Counted from the first letter of the stretch, positions 24,625-31,074 are shown. The stretch is DNA of 37,217 bases from Oscillospiraceae bacterium (GCA_017522015.1 JAFXAW010000038.1:1-37217), one strand, 5' to 3'. Made by a program: numbers and translations. The notes: generated from the letters alone by a model not told the origin.

Positions 24625-25034
24625 GCTCAAGCTCCTCTCCCAGTTCTCTGATCTGTTTTGCGTCCCACGCCATCCGGTTCTTGATCTTCCTGATTTCCTC
24701 CGCGCTCATGCTCGCGGCCGCTTCGCTGTCCAACAACAGGCGATCTGCGACCATCCTGCGCATACGGAAATCAATCCTTTCCTCCAGCGTCTTCGTGCTT
24801 CCGCCTTTCTTTCGTGCGGGGTTTTCCCTGTCCCAATCGCACAGGCACTTCCAGCTGCAAAAGAACAGCTGCTTGTTTTTGCGCGTCCGGGTATATGTGA
24901 CGTGCCCTGTATGGCGTGTGAACGTCTCCCCGCAATACCCACACTTCGTTTCGATCAGGTTGACCTTGGAGCGCAGGGCCGCTCCCCCCCCTCGTGCCCG
25001 AAATCGGCACAATCATCAGTTGATCCGGAATCAT
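24602..25034 (-). pseudogene. Zinc-ribbon phage protein, frame broken by an eight-G run
   Basis: The upstream stop overlaps an ATG at 25034 as ATGA; this frame reads MIPDQLMIVPISGTRGG and then runs out of frame. The main body is in another frame from 24,984 to 24,602: ETKCGYCGETFTRHTG and FFCSWKCLCDWDREN form a C-x2-C / C-x3-C zinc site, followed by a helical region (RRMVADRLLLDSEAAASM). The two join in frame if the G run at 24,991-24,984 were seven instead of eight. An independent TTG start at 25,012 exists but lacks a ribosome site. Its 3' end overlaps the C5 methyltransferase. Function unknown. Confidence 0.6.
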
Positions 25035-25465
25035 GTCGTAAAACGACACTCGTCACCACTCCTCAACTTCAAGCGGCCCCGCATGTATGCCTCCAGCACG
25101 GCGATGGCCTGACGCGCACCGTCGCACCGGCACACGCAATACCCGTTTTGGTCCAGACCTTCGATCCAATCGCGCTGGTCCTTGCTGAGCTTGCCGCCTT
25201 CCTGCCTTTTCATCTCGATATACAGGCCATGGTATCCGCCCTTCGGAACGGGCAAACACAGATCCGGCACGCCGGCCTTGACGCCCATCGCCTTGAACCG
25301 TGCAGCTTCGGTCCTCCGTCTCTTGCCGCCGTTCGGTATGTGATACAGCCATTGCAGATCTGGCCACCGGCCCATTTGCATCTCCGCCCACTTAACGACC
25401 TGTATTTGTTCCTCGTCCTCAGACGGCACGCCGAAGACATCAAGCGCGGTTGGATTCTTTTTCAT
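25031..25465 (-). CDS. VRR-NUC domain nuclease
   Basis: 144 aa. The VRR-NUC core is plain: EEQIQVVKWAEMQMGRWPDL (with a catalytic-type E/Q near the start), HIPNGGKRRRTEAARFKAMG, VKAGVPDLCLPVPKGGYHGL with the key Asp, and YIEMKRQEGGKLSKDQRDW with the E-x-K pair, then a helical C-terminus. Phage copies are small single-domain nucleases of the restriction-endonuclease fold, possibly resolving branched DNA during replication or recombination. The start overlaps the next upstream gene by 26 bp. Confidence 0.85.
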   Translation of the reverse strand: MKKNPTALDVFGVPSEDEEQIQVVKWAEMQMGRWPDLQWLYHIPNGGKRRRTEAARFKAMGVKAGVPDLCLPVPKGGYHGLYIEMKRQEGGKLSKDQRDWIEGLDQNGYCVCRCDGARQAIAVLEAYMRGRLKLRSGDECRFTT

Positions 25466-25715
25466 TGTTCTCCCTCATCAACCTCGCCCCACAAGTTGGG
25501 CAACACGGCGTTTCCAGATATGCCTTCAGCCCATAAGATGCACTCGGCGCTATGCATTCCGCTTCGCAGACGGGGCATCTGTGATCCTTTCCCCAGTTCG
25601 CTGTAATTTTCCCGCTGTTCTCCATTGCCCTCAGCACATCCCTCATCGGCAGCTCAATCGTTCCCTCGTCCCCGTCGACCGTCGCGCTCGTCAGCGGGAT
25701 CTTGATTGTGATCAT
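25440..25715 (-). CDS. Small zinc-ribbon protein
   Basis: 91 aa from ATG 25715 (ATGA overlap; GGAAGGTGG upstream). N-terminal beta/helix part (TIKIPLTSATVDGDEGTIEL, MRDVLRAMENSG), then a four-Cys site: HRCPVCEAEC and TPCCPTCGARL. Likely a small nucleic-acid- or protein-binding factor. No named family. Confidence 0.6.
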   Translation of the reverse strand: MITIKIPLTSATVDGDEGTIELPMRDVLRAMENSGKITANWGKDHRCPVCEAECIAPSASYGLKAYLETPCCPTCGARLMRENNEKESNRA

Positions 25716-26227
25716 TCCCGTTCCACCTTCCCCGTGCAGAATACTCTTTCTCTCGTGTTCAATATTGGACACAGGATCGCGTCCCCGTTTTCCGCTTTGA
25801 TGTATATACATTCCCATTTTCCCTTTTCGTTTTGCTTGCTGAATCCATCAAGCCACACCGCATATCCCCTGCCGCCATGTAATACTTTCATAATCGGCAA
25901 GAGGAGTCTTGTGTTCACGAAGATTTCCTGTCCTACGATCTTCGAGACCTTGTGCCTTCTTCCGTCTTTCCCCTTGACCTTCTTCATCCACGAAACGCTC
26001 GGCAGCGCAATCTCTTGTCTCTCCATCTTCGACGCTTTTTCCATGATCTCCATCATTCTGTTCATGTGGGCGTTTTCTCCTTCGTTGACGCTCGGTGTTC
26101 CTCTCATCCGTATGCAATACGTTCCGTCCCCGAAAATCCAGTTTCCTTGTCCATCGGACTGAGATACAAAATCTGCTTCTCTTAACCAGTTATATTCTGC
26201 GAGTTCGACAAGGTGTTTGTTTCTCAT
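25712..26227 (-). CDS. Phage protein of unknown function (171 aa)
   Basis: The start is ATG 26227 with AAAGGAGAAAGAG upstream; the frame is open further back but inside the HUH gene. The sequence begins MRNKHLVELAEYNWLREADF and includes GNWIFGDGTYCIRMRGTPSV and KWECIYIKAENGDAILCPIL, a beta-rich pattern. It overlaps the 3' end of the HUH replication gene by 38 bp in another frame. No family recognised. Confidence 0.6.
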   Translation of the reverse strand: MRNKHLVELAEYNWLREADFVSQSDGQGNWIFGDGTYCIRMRGTPSVNEGENAHMNRMMEIMEKASKMERQEIALPSVSWMKKVKGKDGRRHKVSKIVGQEIFVNTRLLLPIMKVLHGGRGYAVWLDGFSKQNEKGKWECIYIKAENGDAILCPILNTRERVFCTGKVERE

Positions 26228-27197
26228 CACTCTTTCTCCTTTTCCCCGGCGGCTTTGTCTCTTTTCTCCGGAGCAGCGCCCGCACATATACGCCTGTGGT
26301 CCACTTGGAGCGCTTCGCCTCGATTTCCGGCTTGCCGTCATCCTTGAGAACGAGCGTATAATCCGGGTACAGCCTTGCGAAGATCGCCTCGGCCTGCTCC
26401 GCATCGTTCATCGTTTCTGCGATCTTCTGCACCTTTCTCACGGAGATCTTCTTATCCGCGGTTGTTGCATATTCGTCCGGATCCCTCAGGTTCTTGGAGC
26501 AGTTCCACATCCGCTTCATAGCTCTGCGCTGCGGGTTCTTTCCATCCCGCTCCATGGTCCGTTCCGCTTTCGTGTCATCCAGCAGATAATGCGCCAGAGA
26601 CGCCAGGTTCGGCTTTCGCTCGTCCTCCCCCGGCATCACCTTGCCCATGTTCGTATGACCTGCAATGTGGTCCGTCCACGTTTTCTCTGCCTCGTCCATC
26701 GTGATCCCATCCCCGGACATCACCACATGCGCATGGAAGCGTCGTCCTCTCGCTCCGTTCGTCTCTTCGATCACGTAGACGTACCGGATCGGTGGCAGCC
26801 CCCTCTTTCTCCTCATATACTTGATCCGCTTGATGTAGTTCTGCACATCCTTGAGCGCCTGCCTCTCGTCCTCCGGGTTCTTCCCATCGTGGTACTTGAG
26901 CGTAACGCATAGGTCGTGCCTGTGGAAGTTCTCATCCAGCAGCCGCGTGAGCTTCGCCTCCGCGTTCCGCTTGTTCAGCTTCGCCTGAGCTTTCCTGTGC
27001 TTCTCCTGCTCCGCCTCGGTCTTTGCTGCCCGATACGTCTTCGTGTCCCATATCGGGTAGCAGTCGACATACAGCATCGGACCGGCCTTCGTGGTCTTTG
27101 TCCTCTGCAGCAGCACGCCGGAAGCCCATCCCTCTGACAGCCGCCCCGTCACGCTCGTATCAAAGAGCACGAGGCAATCCGCTGCGCTTCGGTTCAT
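26190..27197 (-). CDS. HUH-type replication protein (G2P/rolling-circle Rep-like)
   Basis: 335 aa. Motif 1 DLCVTLKYHDGKNPEDERQ (about residues 95-113), motif 2 HUH as RRFHAHVVMSG (about 152-162), and a candidate catalytic Tyr in NLASLAHYLLDD (about 207). Spacing suits the ORF2/G2P group of rolling-circle nucleases, which nick one strand and stay bound through Tyr. A tailed phage that uses such a protein may replicate by rolling circle or recruit host machinery; no phage DNA polymerase or primase was seen in the window. A possible origin lies 50-130 bp upstream. CGAGGTG precedes ATG 27197. Confidence 0.8.
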   Translation of the reverse strand: MNRSAADCLVLFDTSVTGRLSEGWASGVLLQRTKTTKAGPMLYVDCYPIWDTKTYRAAKTEAEQEKHRKAQAKLNKRNAEAKLTRLLDENFHRHDLCVTLKYHDGKNPEDERQALKDVQNYIKRIKYMRRKRGLPPIRYVYVIEETNGARGRRFHAHVVMSGDGITMDEAEKTWTDHIAGHTNMGKVMPGEDERKPNLASLAHYLLDDTKAERTMERDGKNPQRRAMKRMWNCSKNLRDPDEYATTADKKISVRKVQKIAETMNDAEQAEAIFARLYPDYTLVLKDDGKPEIEAKRSKWTTGVYVRALLRRKETKPPGKRRKSDEKQTPCRTRRI

Positions 27198-27227
27198 TTT
27201 TGCACCTCGAAATCTTTCGTCGATTTG

Positions 27228-27500
27228 TTAGGACATCCATGCGAGCCGCTCCAGCGGGCATCCCGCCCGCTGGTTTTCCCGGCTTATGTTGTGGATTTGT
27301 GGATAAGCCTTCCCCTGTGGGGAAGGTGGCGCGGCGTCAGCCGTGACGGATGAGGTCCTGCCCGCAGGCAGTCGCAGCGCTTCCCATCTGGTGCACGCCC
27401 CGCCCCTGATGCATCCCGCACAGGCGGCCGGCGCTTGTGCTCCGATCGGCGTTTTGTGCAGGCATGTCGCGCAGCTTCTCGCCTTCCCGCAGTCATGCAT
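27228..27500 (-). CDS. Cys-rich small protein with repeat-derived C-terminus
   Basis: 90 aa from ATG 27500, sharing one base with the upstream stop (TGATG). Residues 1-43 hold CGKARSCATC, then CAGCIRGGACTRWE, a multi-Cys pattern typical of short phage zinc proteins that usually end soon after a W-E motif. The rest (SSVTADAAPPSPQGKAYPQ and on) is encoded by the inverted-repeat element at 27,307-27,355 and flanking DNA, so it is probably a run-on tail acquired by insertion. The native product was likely shorter. Function unknown. Confidence 0.55.
   Translation of the reverse strand: MHDCGKARSCATCLHKTPIGAQAPAACAGCIRGGACTRWEALRLPAGRTSSVTADAAPPSPQGKAYPQIHNISRENQRAGCPLERLAWMS
27251..27326. other. 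Possible replication origin: DnaA box and two hairpins beside the HUH gene
   Basis: An 8-bp inverted repeat with 7-nt loop (27,251-27,273, CCAGCGGG/CCCGCTGG), a perfect DnaA-box sequence TGTGGATAA (27,298-27,306, complement TTATCCACA), a near copy TGTGGATTT just before it, and a second 8-bp hairpin (27,308-27,326). All lie within 130 bp upstream of the HUH Rep start. Nick site not identified. Confidence 0.4.
27307..27355. repeat. Dispersed inverted-repeat element of the type common in gut Clostridia
   Basis: Reads CCTTCCCC-TGT-GGGGAAGG, then GTGGCG, a short inverted core, and GACGGATGAGG. I recall very similar units scattered in genomes of Oscillospiraceae and relatives; that is memory, not a search. 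If right, the unit is chromosomal in origin and has moved into the phage. Confidence 0.5.
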
Positions 27501-27721
27501 CAGCGGCACGCTCCCGTTCTGGCTCTCGCCGCGATGTATCGCGCTCTCCTTCGCCTCGCTTCATGTCGCCTTGCCTGTGCCGATGCGCGGCGGATCGCCT
27601 CGCGCTCTGCCTCTTCACGCATCATGCGGCGCGCCGCCGCAATGAAATAGAAGGAAAGACCCGCAATTGGCAAACCGAAGCCGCCCAGCACCAGGATTTC
27701 AGTCATCGTCATCTTCTTCAT
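27500..27721 (-). CDS. Small membrane protein with basic tail
   Basis: 73 aa (or 70 aa from ATG 27712, which has better spacing from AAAGGAGA). One hydrophobic segment near the N-terminus (EILVLGGFGLPIAGLSFYF) is followed by a very basic, Arg-rich helix (RRHEARRRRARY). The positive-inside rule would place the tail in the cytoplasm. The 5' end overlaps the next gene by 23 bp. Function unknown. Confidence 0.55.
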   Translation of the reverse strand: MKKMTMTEILVLGGFGLPIAGLSFYFIAAARRMMREEAEREAIRRASAQARRHEARRRRARYIAARARTGACR

Positions 27722-27857
27722 TCTCCTTTTGATCGGCCTTGCGGTAATGGATGGTCATTGTCCGCCGCCATGCGCCCGGATCCCACAGGCTCACGTTCCC
27801 GTTTTTCTCGCAGATGCACACGACCTCACCGGGCCGCTCATTGATCTCGTTTTGCAT
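27699..27857 (-). CDS. Small phage protein of unknown function
   Basis: 52 aa from ATG 27857, overlapping the upstream stop by 20 bp, with AGGGGCGAGAAG before it. Sequence: a beta-like N-terminus (RPGEVVCICEKNGNVSLW) and a highly acidic end (NEEDDDD). No family recognised. Confidence 0.5.
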   Translation of the reverse strand: MQNEINERPGEVVCICEKNGNVSLWDPGAWRRTMTIHYRKADQKENEEDDDD

Positions 27858-28401
27858 CTTCTCGCCCCTCAAGCAGGGCAATCAGCCGGTCCGCGATCTC
27901 TCGCAATTCGTGCAGCGCATCCAGCATGGCGCCTTTATAGCCCAACTCCGTTTCGAACAGGCGCAGGCTCCGGCCCGGAACGTGCTTCGCTTCGATGTTC
28001 AGCGATTTGCGATAGCCGATATAACTGACCAGAAGATTCCGCCCCTCAAGCCGCGCATACAGGCCATTGTTCCGCTCCACATCCACACGCAGGGTCTTCG
28101 GTTCGTCCCCCCCAAGAAGATCGACCGGCGCCCACGGGCTTCCTCCGCGAAAGGTCCTGTCCGCCTTGCGCTGCTGGCGCTGCGTTGTCGGCCCTTCGTA
28201 CGGCGTGAAGCTCTGCAGCGACCGGCGCGCCTTGTTGGATACGCCCTTGCCTGTCCTCTCCTTGTGCTCAAGCATCGTGATCGCGCCCATCATGCCGCCG
28301 ATGCTCTTGTATCCGCACATCTCGGCGATTTCGCTCTTCTGCATTTCGCCCTTGATAATCAAAGAGCGCGCTTGTGCTGCGCGCTCATCAGATTTGGTCA
28401 T
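27838..28401 (-). CDS. Putative DNA-binding regulator with N-terminal HTH
   Basis: 187 aa from ATG 28401, selected for AAGGAGG 6 bp upstream. Residues about 8-50 (ARSLIIKGEMQKSEIAEMCG, YKSIGGMMGAITMLEHKE) look like a winged or homeodomain-like HTH. The middle is basic and linker-like; it includes LLGGDEPK, whose Gly-Gly codons carry a seven-G run at 28,113-28,107. The C-terminal part (NGLYARLEGRNLLVSYIG, GAMLDALHELREIADRL) forms a small domain plus helix. Role in early regulation is inferred. Confidence 0.55.
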   Translation of the reverse strand: MTKSDERAAQARSLIIKGEMQKSEIAEMCGYKSIGGMMGAITMLEHKERTGKGVSNKARRSLQSFTPYEGPTTQRQQRKADRTFRGGSPWAPVDLLGGDEPKTLRVDVERNNGLYARLEGRNLLVSYIGYRKSLNIEAKHVPGRSLRLFETELGYKGAMLDALHELREIADRLIALLEGREDAKRDQ

Positions 28402-28414
28402 AGGCATCCTCCTT

Positions 28415-28639
28415 CTAAAATCCCATCCGGGTCTGCGCCGGCACGCTCTGCTCGGCTGGCCATTCGTTCCATGCAGCAACGGAGCGGAACACAGAGTTAA
28501 AATCGTCCCTGGTCATCTGCAGCGCGTCCTTGAGCATCGCATAGTGCTCCTCGCGCAGGGCGACGTACTGCGCCCACTCCTTATAGGTCCATCCGCGCGT
28601 CGCCTCTTCGACTGCGCGAACCTCTTCAGGCGTCATCAT
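28415..28639 (-). CDS. Small helical phage protein of unknown function
   Basis: 74 aa, helical (EEVRAVEEATRGWTYKEW, HYAMLKDALQMTRDD). ATG 28639 has GGAGG 7 bp upstream and overlaps the preceding stop as ATGA. It ends with TAG, one of few amber stops here. No family recognised. Confidence 0.55.
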   Translation of the reverse strand: MMTPEEVRAVEEATRGWTYKEWAQYVALREEHYAMLKDALQMTRDDFNSVFRSVAAWNEWPAEQSVPAQTRMGF

Positions 28640-28794
28640 CGTGTTTCCTCCATCTCATCCGGCTCTATGGGCAGCATCGCCGCCGCCAGCAGTATGGCCA
28701 TCATCACGCTGCAGACGATAGCGATCGCCGCCATCGCCGCCATCTCCGTCGGCTCGTATGCCCACAGGAGCTTCAGCGTTTCGATCATCTTCAT
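28636..28794 (-). CDS. Very small membrane protein (52 aa)
   Basis: Short open frame: MKMIETLKLLWAYEPTEM, then a 25-residue hydrophobic stretch rich in Ala, Met and Ile (AAMAAIAIVCSVMMAILLA), then an acidic tail (EPDEMEETR). GGAGGGAG precedes the ATG, and ATGA overlaps join it to both neighbours, strong evidence that it is a gene. One transmembrane helix is predicted by eye. Function unknown. Confidence 0.65.
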   Translation of the reverse strand: MKMIETLKLLWAYEPTEMAAMAAIAIVCSVMMAILLAAAMLPIEPDEMEETR

Positions 28795-29012
28795 GCACTT
28801 GCTCCCTCCACCCAGCTGATGAAAGGCAGGCGCGGGATCAGGGTTCTGCTGCCGATGCGCGATACCCTGAAGCCGAGCTTGTGAGGATCTTCCTTGGCCT
28901 GGAGCCGGATGCTATGTGCATCGACGCCGAGTACCGGTGCGGCCTCGTCGGGCGTAATCATCAGGTCATCCTTCGCCTTGATCGCCTCGAGGGCTGCCAT
29001 CGCTTTGCTCAT
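28791..29012 (-). CDS. Small excisionase/MerR-type DNA-binding protein
   Basis: 73 aa from ATG 29012 (GGAG about 8 bp upstream; ATG 29018 possible). Residues 18-70 read ITPDEAAPVLGVDAHSIRLQ, then GFRVSRIGSRTLIPRLPFI, the wing pattern of excisionase-like HTH proteins in which a helix-turn-helix is followed by a strand recognising DNA. Could bind at promoters or at the attachment site. It is far from the integrase, so a regulatory role seems more likely than excision. Confidence 0.6.
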   Translation of the reverse strand: MSKAMAALEAIKAKDDLMITPDEAAPVLGVDAHSIRLQAKEDPHKLGFRVSRIGSRTLIPRLPFISWVEGASA

Positions 29013-29169
29013 GATCATCGCTCCATTTCCGGATGTTCTCATTGTTCTTCTTCTCCACTTCGCGCATCATTTTGAGCTTGTCTCTCGTCCGCTCTTCCTC
29101 CAGCGCTTTGATCATTTTCGCAGTTTCCGGTTCAGGCTCTGGAAAAGCGCTCTTGTTGATTGGTTCCAT
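28966..29169 (-). CDS. Small charged helical protein of unknown function
   Basis: 67 aa with AGAAGGAGG before ATG 29169. Highly charged, helical, probably coiled coil (AKMIKALEEERTRDKLKMM, REVEKKNNENIRKWSDD). Its last 47 bp overlap the excisionase-like gene. It is the first gene after the tRNA region in the direction of transcription. Confidence 0.55.
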   Translation of the reverse strand: MEPINKSAFPEPEPETAKMIKALEEERTRDKLKMMREVEKKNNENIRKWSDDHEQSDGSPRGDQGEG

Positions 29170-29200
29170 GGTGTTTCCTCCTTCTGGTTTTTGAATATGG

Positions 29201-29273
29201 AGCCGCCGATGGGGTTCGAACCCATAACCTGCCGCTTACAAGGCGGCTGCTCTGCCATTTGAGCTACGGAGGC
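29201..29273 (-). tRNA. tRNA-Thr (UGU)
   Basis: Full cloverleaf: acceptor GCCTCCG with CGGCGGC (one mismatch, T4/C69), D-arm GCTC/GAGC, anticodon stem GCCGC/GCGGC with loop CTTGTAA (anticodon TGT), T-arm ATGGG-TTCGAAC-CCCAT. The discriminator is T and CCA is not encoded. The acceptor mismatch is odd but tolerated in some phage tRNAs. Confidence 0.85.
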
Positions 29274-29397
29274 GTGTCGGGCGATATTCCCGCGTCCGGG
29301 TAATACGACCGCGCCGCCCGAAACGCGGAAGTCAGGACTTTCACCTGATCTCGGATGAATCCGGGCACGCTGGATCCGTTTACCATTGCCCAGATGG

Positions 29398-29468
29398 AGC
29401 GGGCGACGGGTATCGAACCCGCGTCCCCGGCTTGGAAGGCCGGTGCTCTGCCATTGAGCTACGCCCGC
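29398..29468 (-). tRNA. tRNA-Gly (UCC)
   Basis: 71 nt, perfect cloverleaf: acceptor GCGGGCG/CGCCCGC, D-arm GCTC/GAGC, anticodon stem CCGGC/GCCGG with loop CTTCCAA (anticodon TCC), T-arm GCGGG-TTCGATA-CCCGT (one non-pair tolerated), discriminator T, no encoded CCA. Reads GGA/GGG codons. Confidence 0.9.
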
Positions 29469-29788
29469 ATAACGCAGACCGGCTGGTCGCTGTACGCTTG
29501 CACGCGGCACAGCGGATATATGCCCTTGTTTATTTGTTTGCCGGTCTGCCTTCCCGCAGCTGGCCAGAAAAATGGTGTCCCTATGCCTAGCGACGACCGC
29601 TGCGGGTGCATATGAATATGAAATTATGGGGTTTCCGTCTGTCCGGCGCTTTCCTCCTCTCTGCTCCCGCCGGATGGAACAATAGCGAACTAAATAACCT
29701 TTTGCCCGTCTTTCCGGACCGTCAGATTGAATTTGCCTGCCGGTCTTTCCCGGCTGTCGTTATCCACTTTTCGCACGGCTACTCGTGC

Positions 29789-29933
29789 TGGTGGCAGACC
29801 ACGGATTCGAACCGTGAACGTATGGCGCAAGGTGCTTCGCGTCAACAATGATCTATATGATGATTGATAAAGAGAGGTTGGCTTCTCAGATTCCCATGAA
29901 GAAAGCCGCCATCGTGCTCCTTCAGCGCCTGCC
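29789..29933 (-). ncRNA. Over-long tRNA-like element A (about 145 nt)
   Basis: The 3' end is a normal tRNA end: T-arm CACGG-TTCGAAT-CCGTG, acceptor GTCTGCC, discriminator A and encoded CCA (29,792-29,789). A matching 5' acceptor GGCAGGC is at 29,933-29,927 (one G-T pair), followed by GCTGAAGGAGCACGA, which resembles the D-arm region of serine tRNAs. Between D and T arms lie about 100 nt instead of 25-45, with a hairpin GGCTT/AAGCC and no orthodox anticodon arm. It may be a tRNA relic, an inserted tRNA or a tRNA-like RNA. The 5' half is inferred. Confidence 0.45.
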
Positions 29934-30096
29934 ATGAATGATCGGTGCGCAGCCCGACGTCTCGACCGCGCTTATCTATCGGCCTCCGATCTCGACCGTG
30001 CATACACTAACGCAGTATGCGATGCGCCTGCCCATCCTGTCGCCTCGATAAACGGAACACTACCGAAGCGCACCGTCTAGAAGATGGGTTTGGATC

Positions 30097-30211
30097 TGGT
30101 GCGGAAGGCGGGTCTCGAACCCGCAATAGATCTTTTCGCCCGCTTGGAATGTATGGTTCCCGCGCAGCTTCTCGCGCTTCAATCTCGCTTTCCCTCTTAA
30201 GCTACTCCCGC
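30097..30211 (-). ncRNA. Over-long tRNA-like element B (115 nt)
   Basis: Acceptor GCGGGAG pairs with CTTCCGC, discriminator A and encoded CCA (30,099-30,097). The D-arm GCTT/AAGC and T-arm GCGGG-TTCGAGA-CCCGC are normal and correctly spaced. The 62 nt between D-stem and T-stem are closed by AGAT/ATCT and contain two hairpins, GCGC/GCGC and GGAA/TTCC, the second with a seven-base loop CCATACA that lacks the usual T33. No standard anticodon arm. A working decoder is unlikely; it could be a processed tRNA mimic or a decayed tRNA. Confidence 0.5.
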
Positions 30212-30324
30212 ATATAGGAGATCCTCCGGATGAGCGCCGCGGTTGTTGGCACATCCCGCATTGATAATCGCAAGAGGGTTCTCCTTTCTTGTTTTATGGA
30301 TTGTCGGCGCCCATCCGCAGGGCC

Positions 30325-30657
30325 TCAGTTCGCCGTTCGTCCTCTGCGCTTCCTGATCGGTGCGCTCCGCTCGATAAGCCGGATCACGCAATCTGTCGGG
30401 ATCTTGCCCATGCCGTTTACTTCGAGCCGCCCGTCTTCGATCATGGCGTAGACCGTCGCGCGAGTTACGCCCAAGGCGTTAGCGGCCCGGGTCTTGTCCA
30501 TCATCAGCGGATATCGCTTGCGCAGTTCGTCCGTCGCCCCCCCGGGGGTGATGAAATAGGCATTCTGCTCACGCTGCGCCGCCTTTTCCTCCAGCACCGC
30601 GATCTTTGCCTCCAGCGCCGCGATTTTTGCAGCGAGGGCCTTGTAAATCTCATCCAC
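30325..30657 (-). CDS. HTH protein with N-terminal coiled coil (AlpA/excisionase-like)
   Basis: 110 aa from GTG 30657 (GGAGG about 9 bp upstream, just past the upstream stop). Residues 1-35 are an Ala/Glu/Lys coiled coil (ALAAKIAALEAKIAVLEE). Residues about 60-100 form an HTH: MMDKTRAANALGVTRATVY, AMIEDGRLEVNGMGKIP, then DCVIRLIERS. This is the pattern of AlpA-type or HTH_17 regulators, probably dimerising through the coil. A seven-G run (30,543-30,537) encodes PGGA. Likely an early regulator. Confidence 0.65.
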   Translation of the reverse strand: MDEIYKALAAKIAALEAKIAVLEEKAAQREQNAYFITPGGATDELRKRYPLMMDKTRAANALGVTRATVYAMIEDGRLEVNGMGKIPTDCVIRLIERSAPIRKRRGRTAN

Positions 30658-30907
30658 AGGCCGCCGCCTCCTTCTCAATCGCGCCGACGATCTGCGCGTA
30701 TGCTTCGCGGATATCATCGGCGATTGTCCCGGTTTCGATGGCGCTCCGCAGCAGATCGGCAAAGCCCTTCAGCTCTTCAATTCCCCGGAATGAGCCAATG
30801 CACACGCTGGGCAGGCGGCTGTCCGCAGGCTGCATGCAGACGTTATAGTCGTCTGCGTTGAGGTAATGCTCTTTCTTGATGAACCAGCGGTTCTTCTCGC
30901 TTGTCAT
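30650..30907 (-). CDS. Small phage protein of unknown function (85 aa)
   Basis: The N-terminus reads MTSEKNRWFIKKEHYLNADD, the middle SRLPSVCIGSFRGIEELKGF, and the C-terminus is helical (DDIREAYAQIVGAIEKEAAA). AAGGAGAGATGAGCG precedes ATG 30907, which overlaps the upstream stop. No family recognised. Confidence 0.6.
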   Translation of the reverse strand: MTSEKNRWFIKKEHYLNADDYNVCMQPADSRLPSVCIGSFRGIEELKGFADLLRSAIETGTIADDIREAYAQIVGAIEKEAAACG

Positions 30908-31074
30908 TCGCTCATCTCTCCTTCCCGGTTCGCCGCAATCTCTTCCAGCAGCTTGGTGCGCAGGGCGATCAGCTCGCGCAGCTTCGGGCCGCGCTTGGTG
31001 GGCATCAGGTTCGATACCGCTTCTTCCAGATAACCCAGCTCGCGCTCGGTTACCTCGATCTCGATGTCTTTCAT
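30904..31074 (-). CDS. Very small helical protein (56 aa)
   Basis: A short frame from ATG 31074 with GGAGGCAATCC upstream: MKDIEIEVTERELGYLEEAV, then LMPTKRGPKLRELIALRTKL and a charged end. Its stop overlaps the next start by 3 bp (GAATGA). Length, ribosome site and coupling support a real gene. Probably a helical hairpin; function unknown. Confidence 0.6.
   Translation of the reverse strand: MKDIEIEVTERELGYLEEAVSNLMPTKRGPKLRELIALRTKLLEEIAANREGEMSE

Larger units (their letters stand above)
29469..30324. other. RNA-rich, protein-poor stretch between tRNA-Gly and the HTH gene
   Basis: Apart from the two tRNA-like elements no convincing protein gene was found. Seen: a hairpin GCATAC/GTATGC at about 30,000-30,020; a repeated CTCGACCG-type word at about 29,961 and 29,991; GGCAGGCGC present twice; short open frames with no or weak ribosome sites (for example a 50-codon frame ending in tRNA-Gly). 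The segment 29,274-29,397 before tRNA-Gly holds a palindromic CGGATTCATCCG and a CAGG/CCTG hairpin. The whole block looks like several decayed tRNA genes. Confidence 0.4.

Noticed and set aside
29274-29397. Possible further tRNA with CAT anticodon between tRNA-Thr and tRNA-Gly
   Set aside because: A CGGATTCATCCG hairpin and a CAGG/CCTG arm are visible, but no TTCGA-type T-loop and no matching acceptor strands were found.
29526-29616. 50-codon frame starting MHPQRSS and ending at the 5' end of tRNA-Gly
   Set aside because: No ribosome-binding site and no coupling to a neighbour; more likely chance in RNA-gene DNA.
30097-30211. tmRNA or selenocysteine tRNA as explanation for the long tRNA-like element
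   Set aside because: No ANDENYALAA-like tag frame, no 8-bp acceptor or long variable arm of tRNA-Sec, and the T-arm and D-arm are those of an ordinary tRNA.
30202-30273. 23-codon TTG frame with AAAGGAGA upstream, ending in tRNA-like element B
   Set aside because: The ribosome site is good but the peptide is tiny and its stop lies inside the RNA element; coding cannot be supported.
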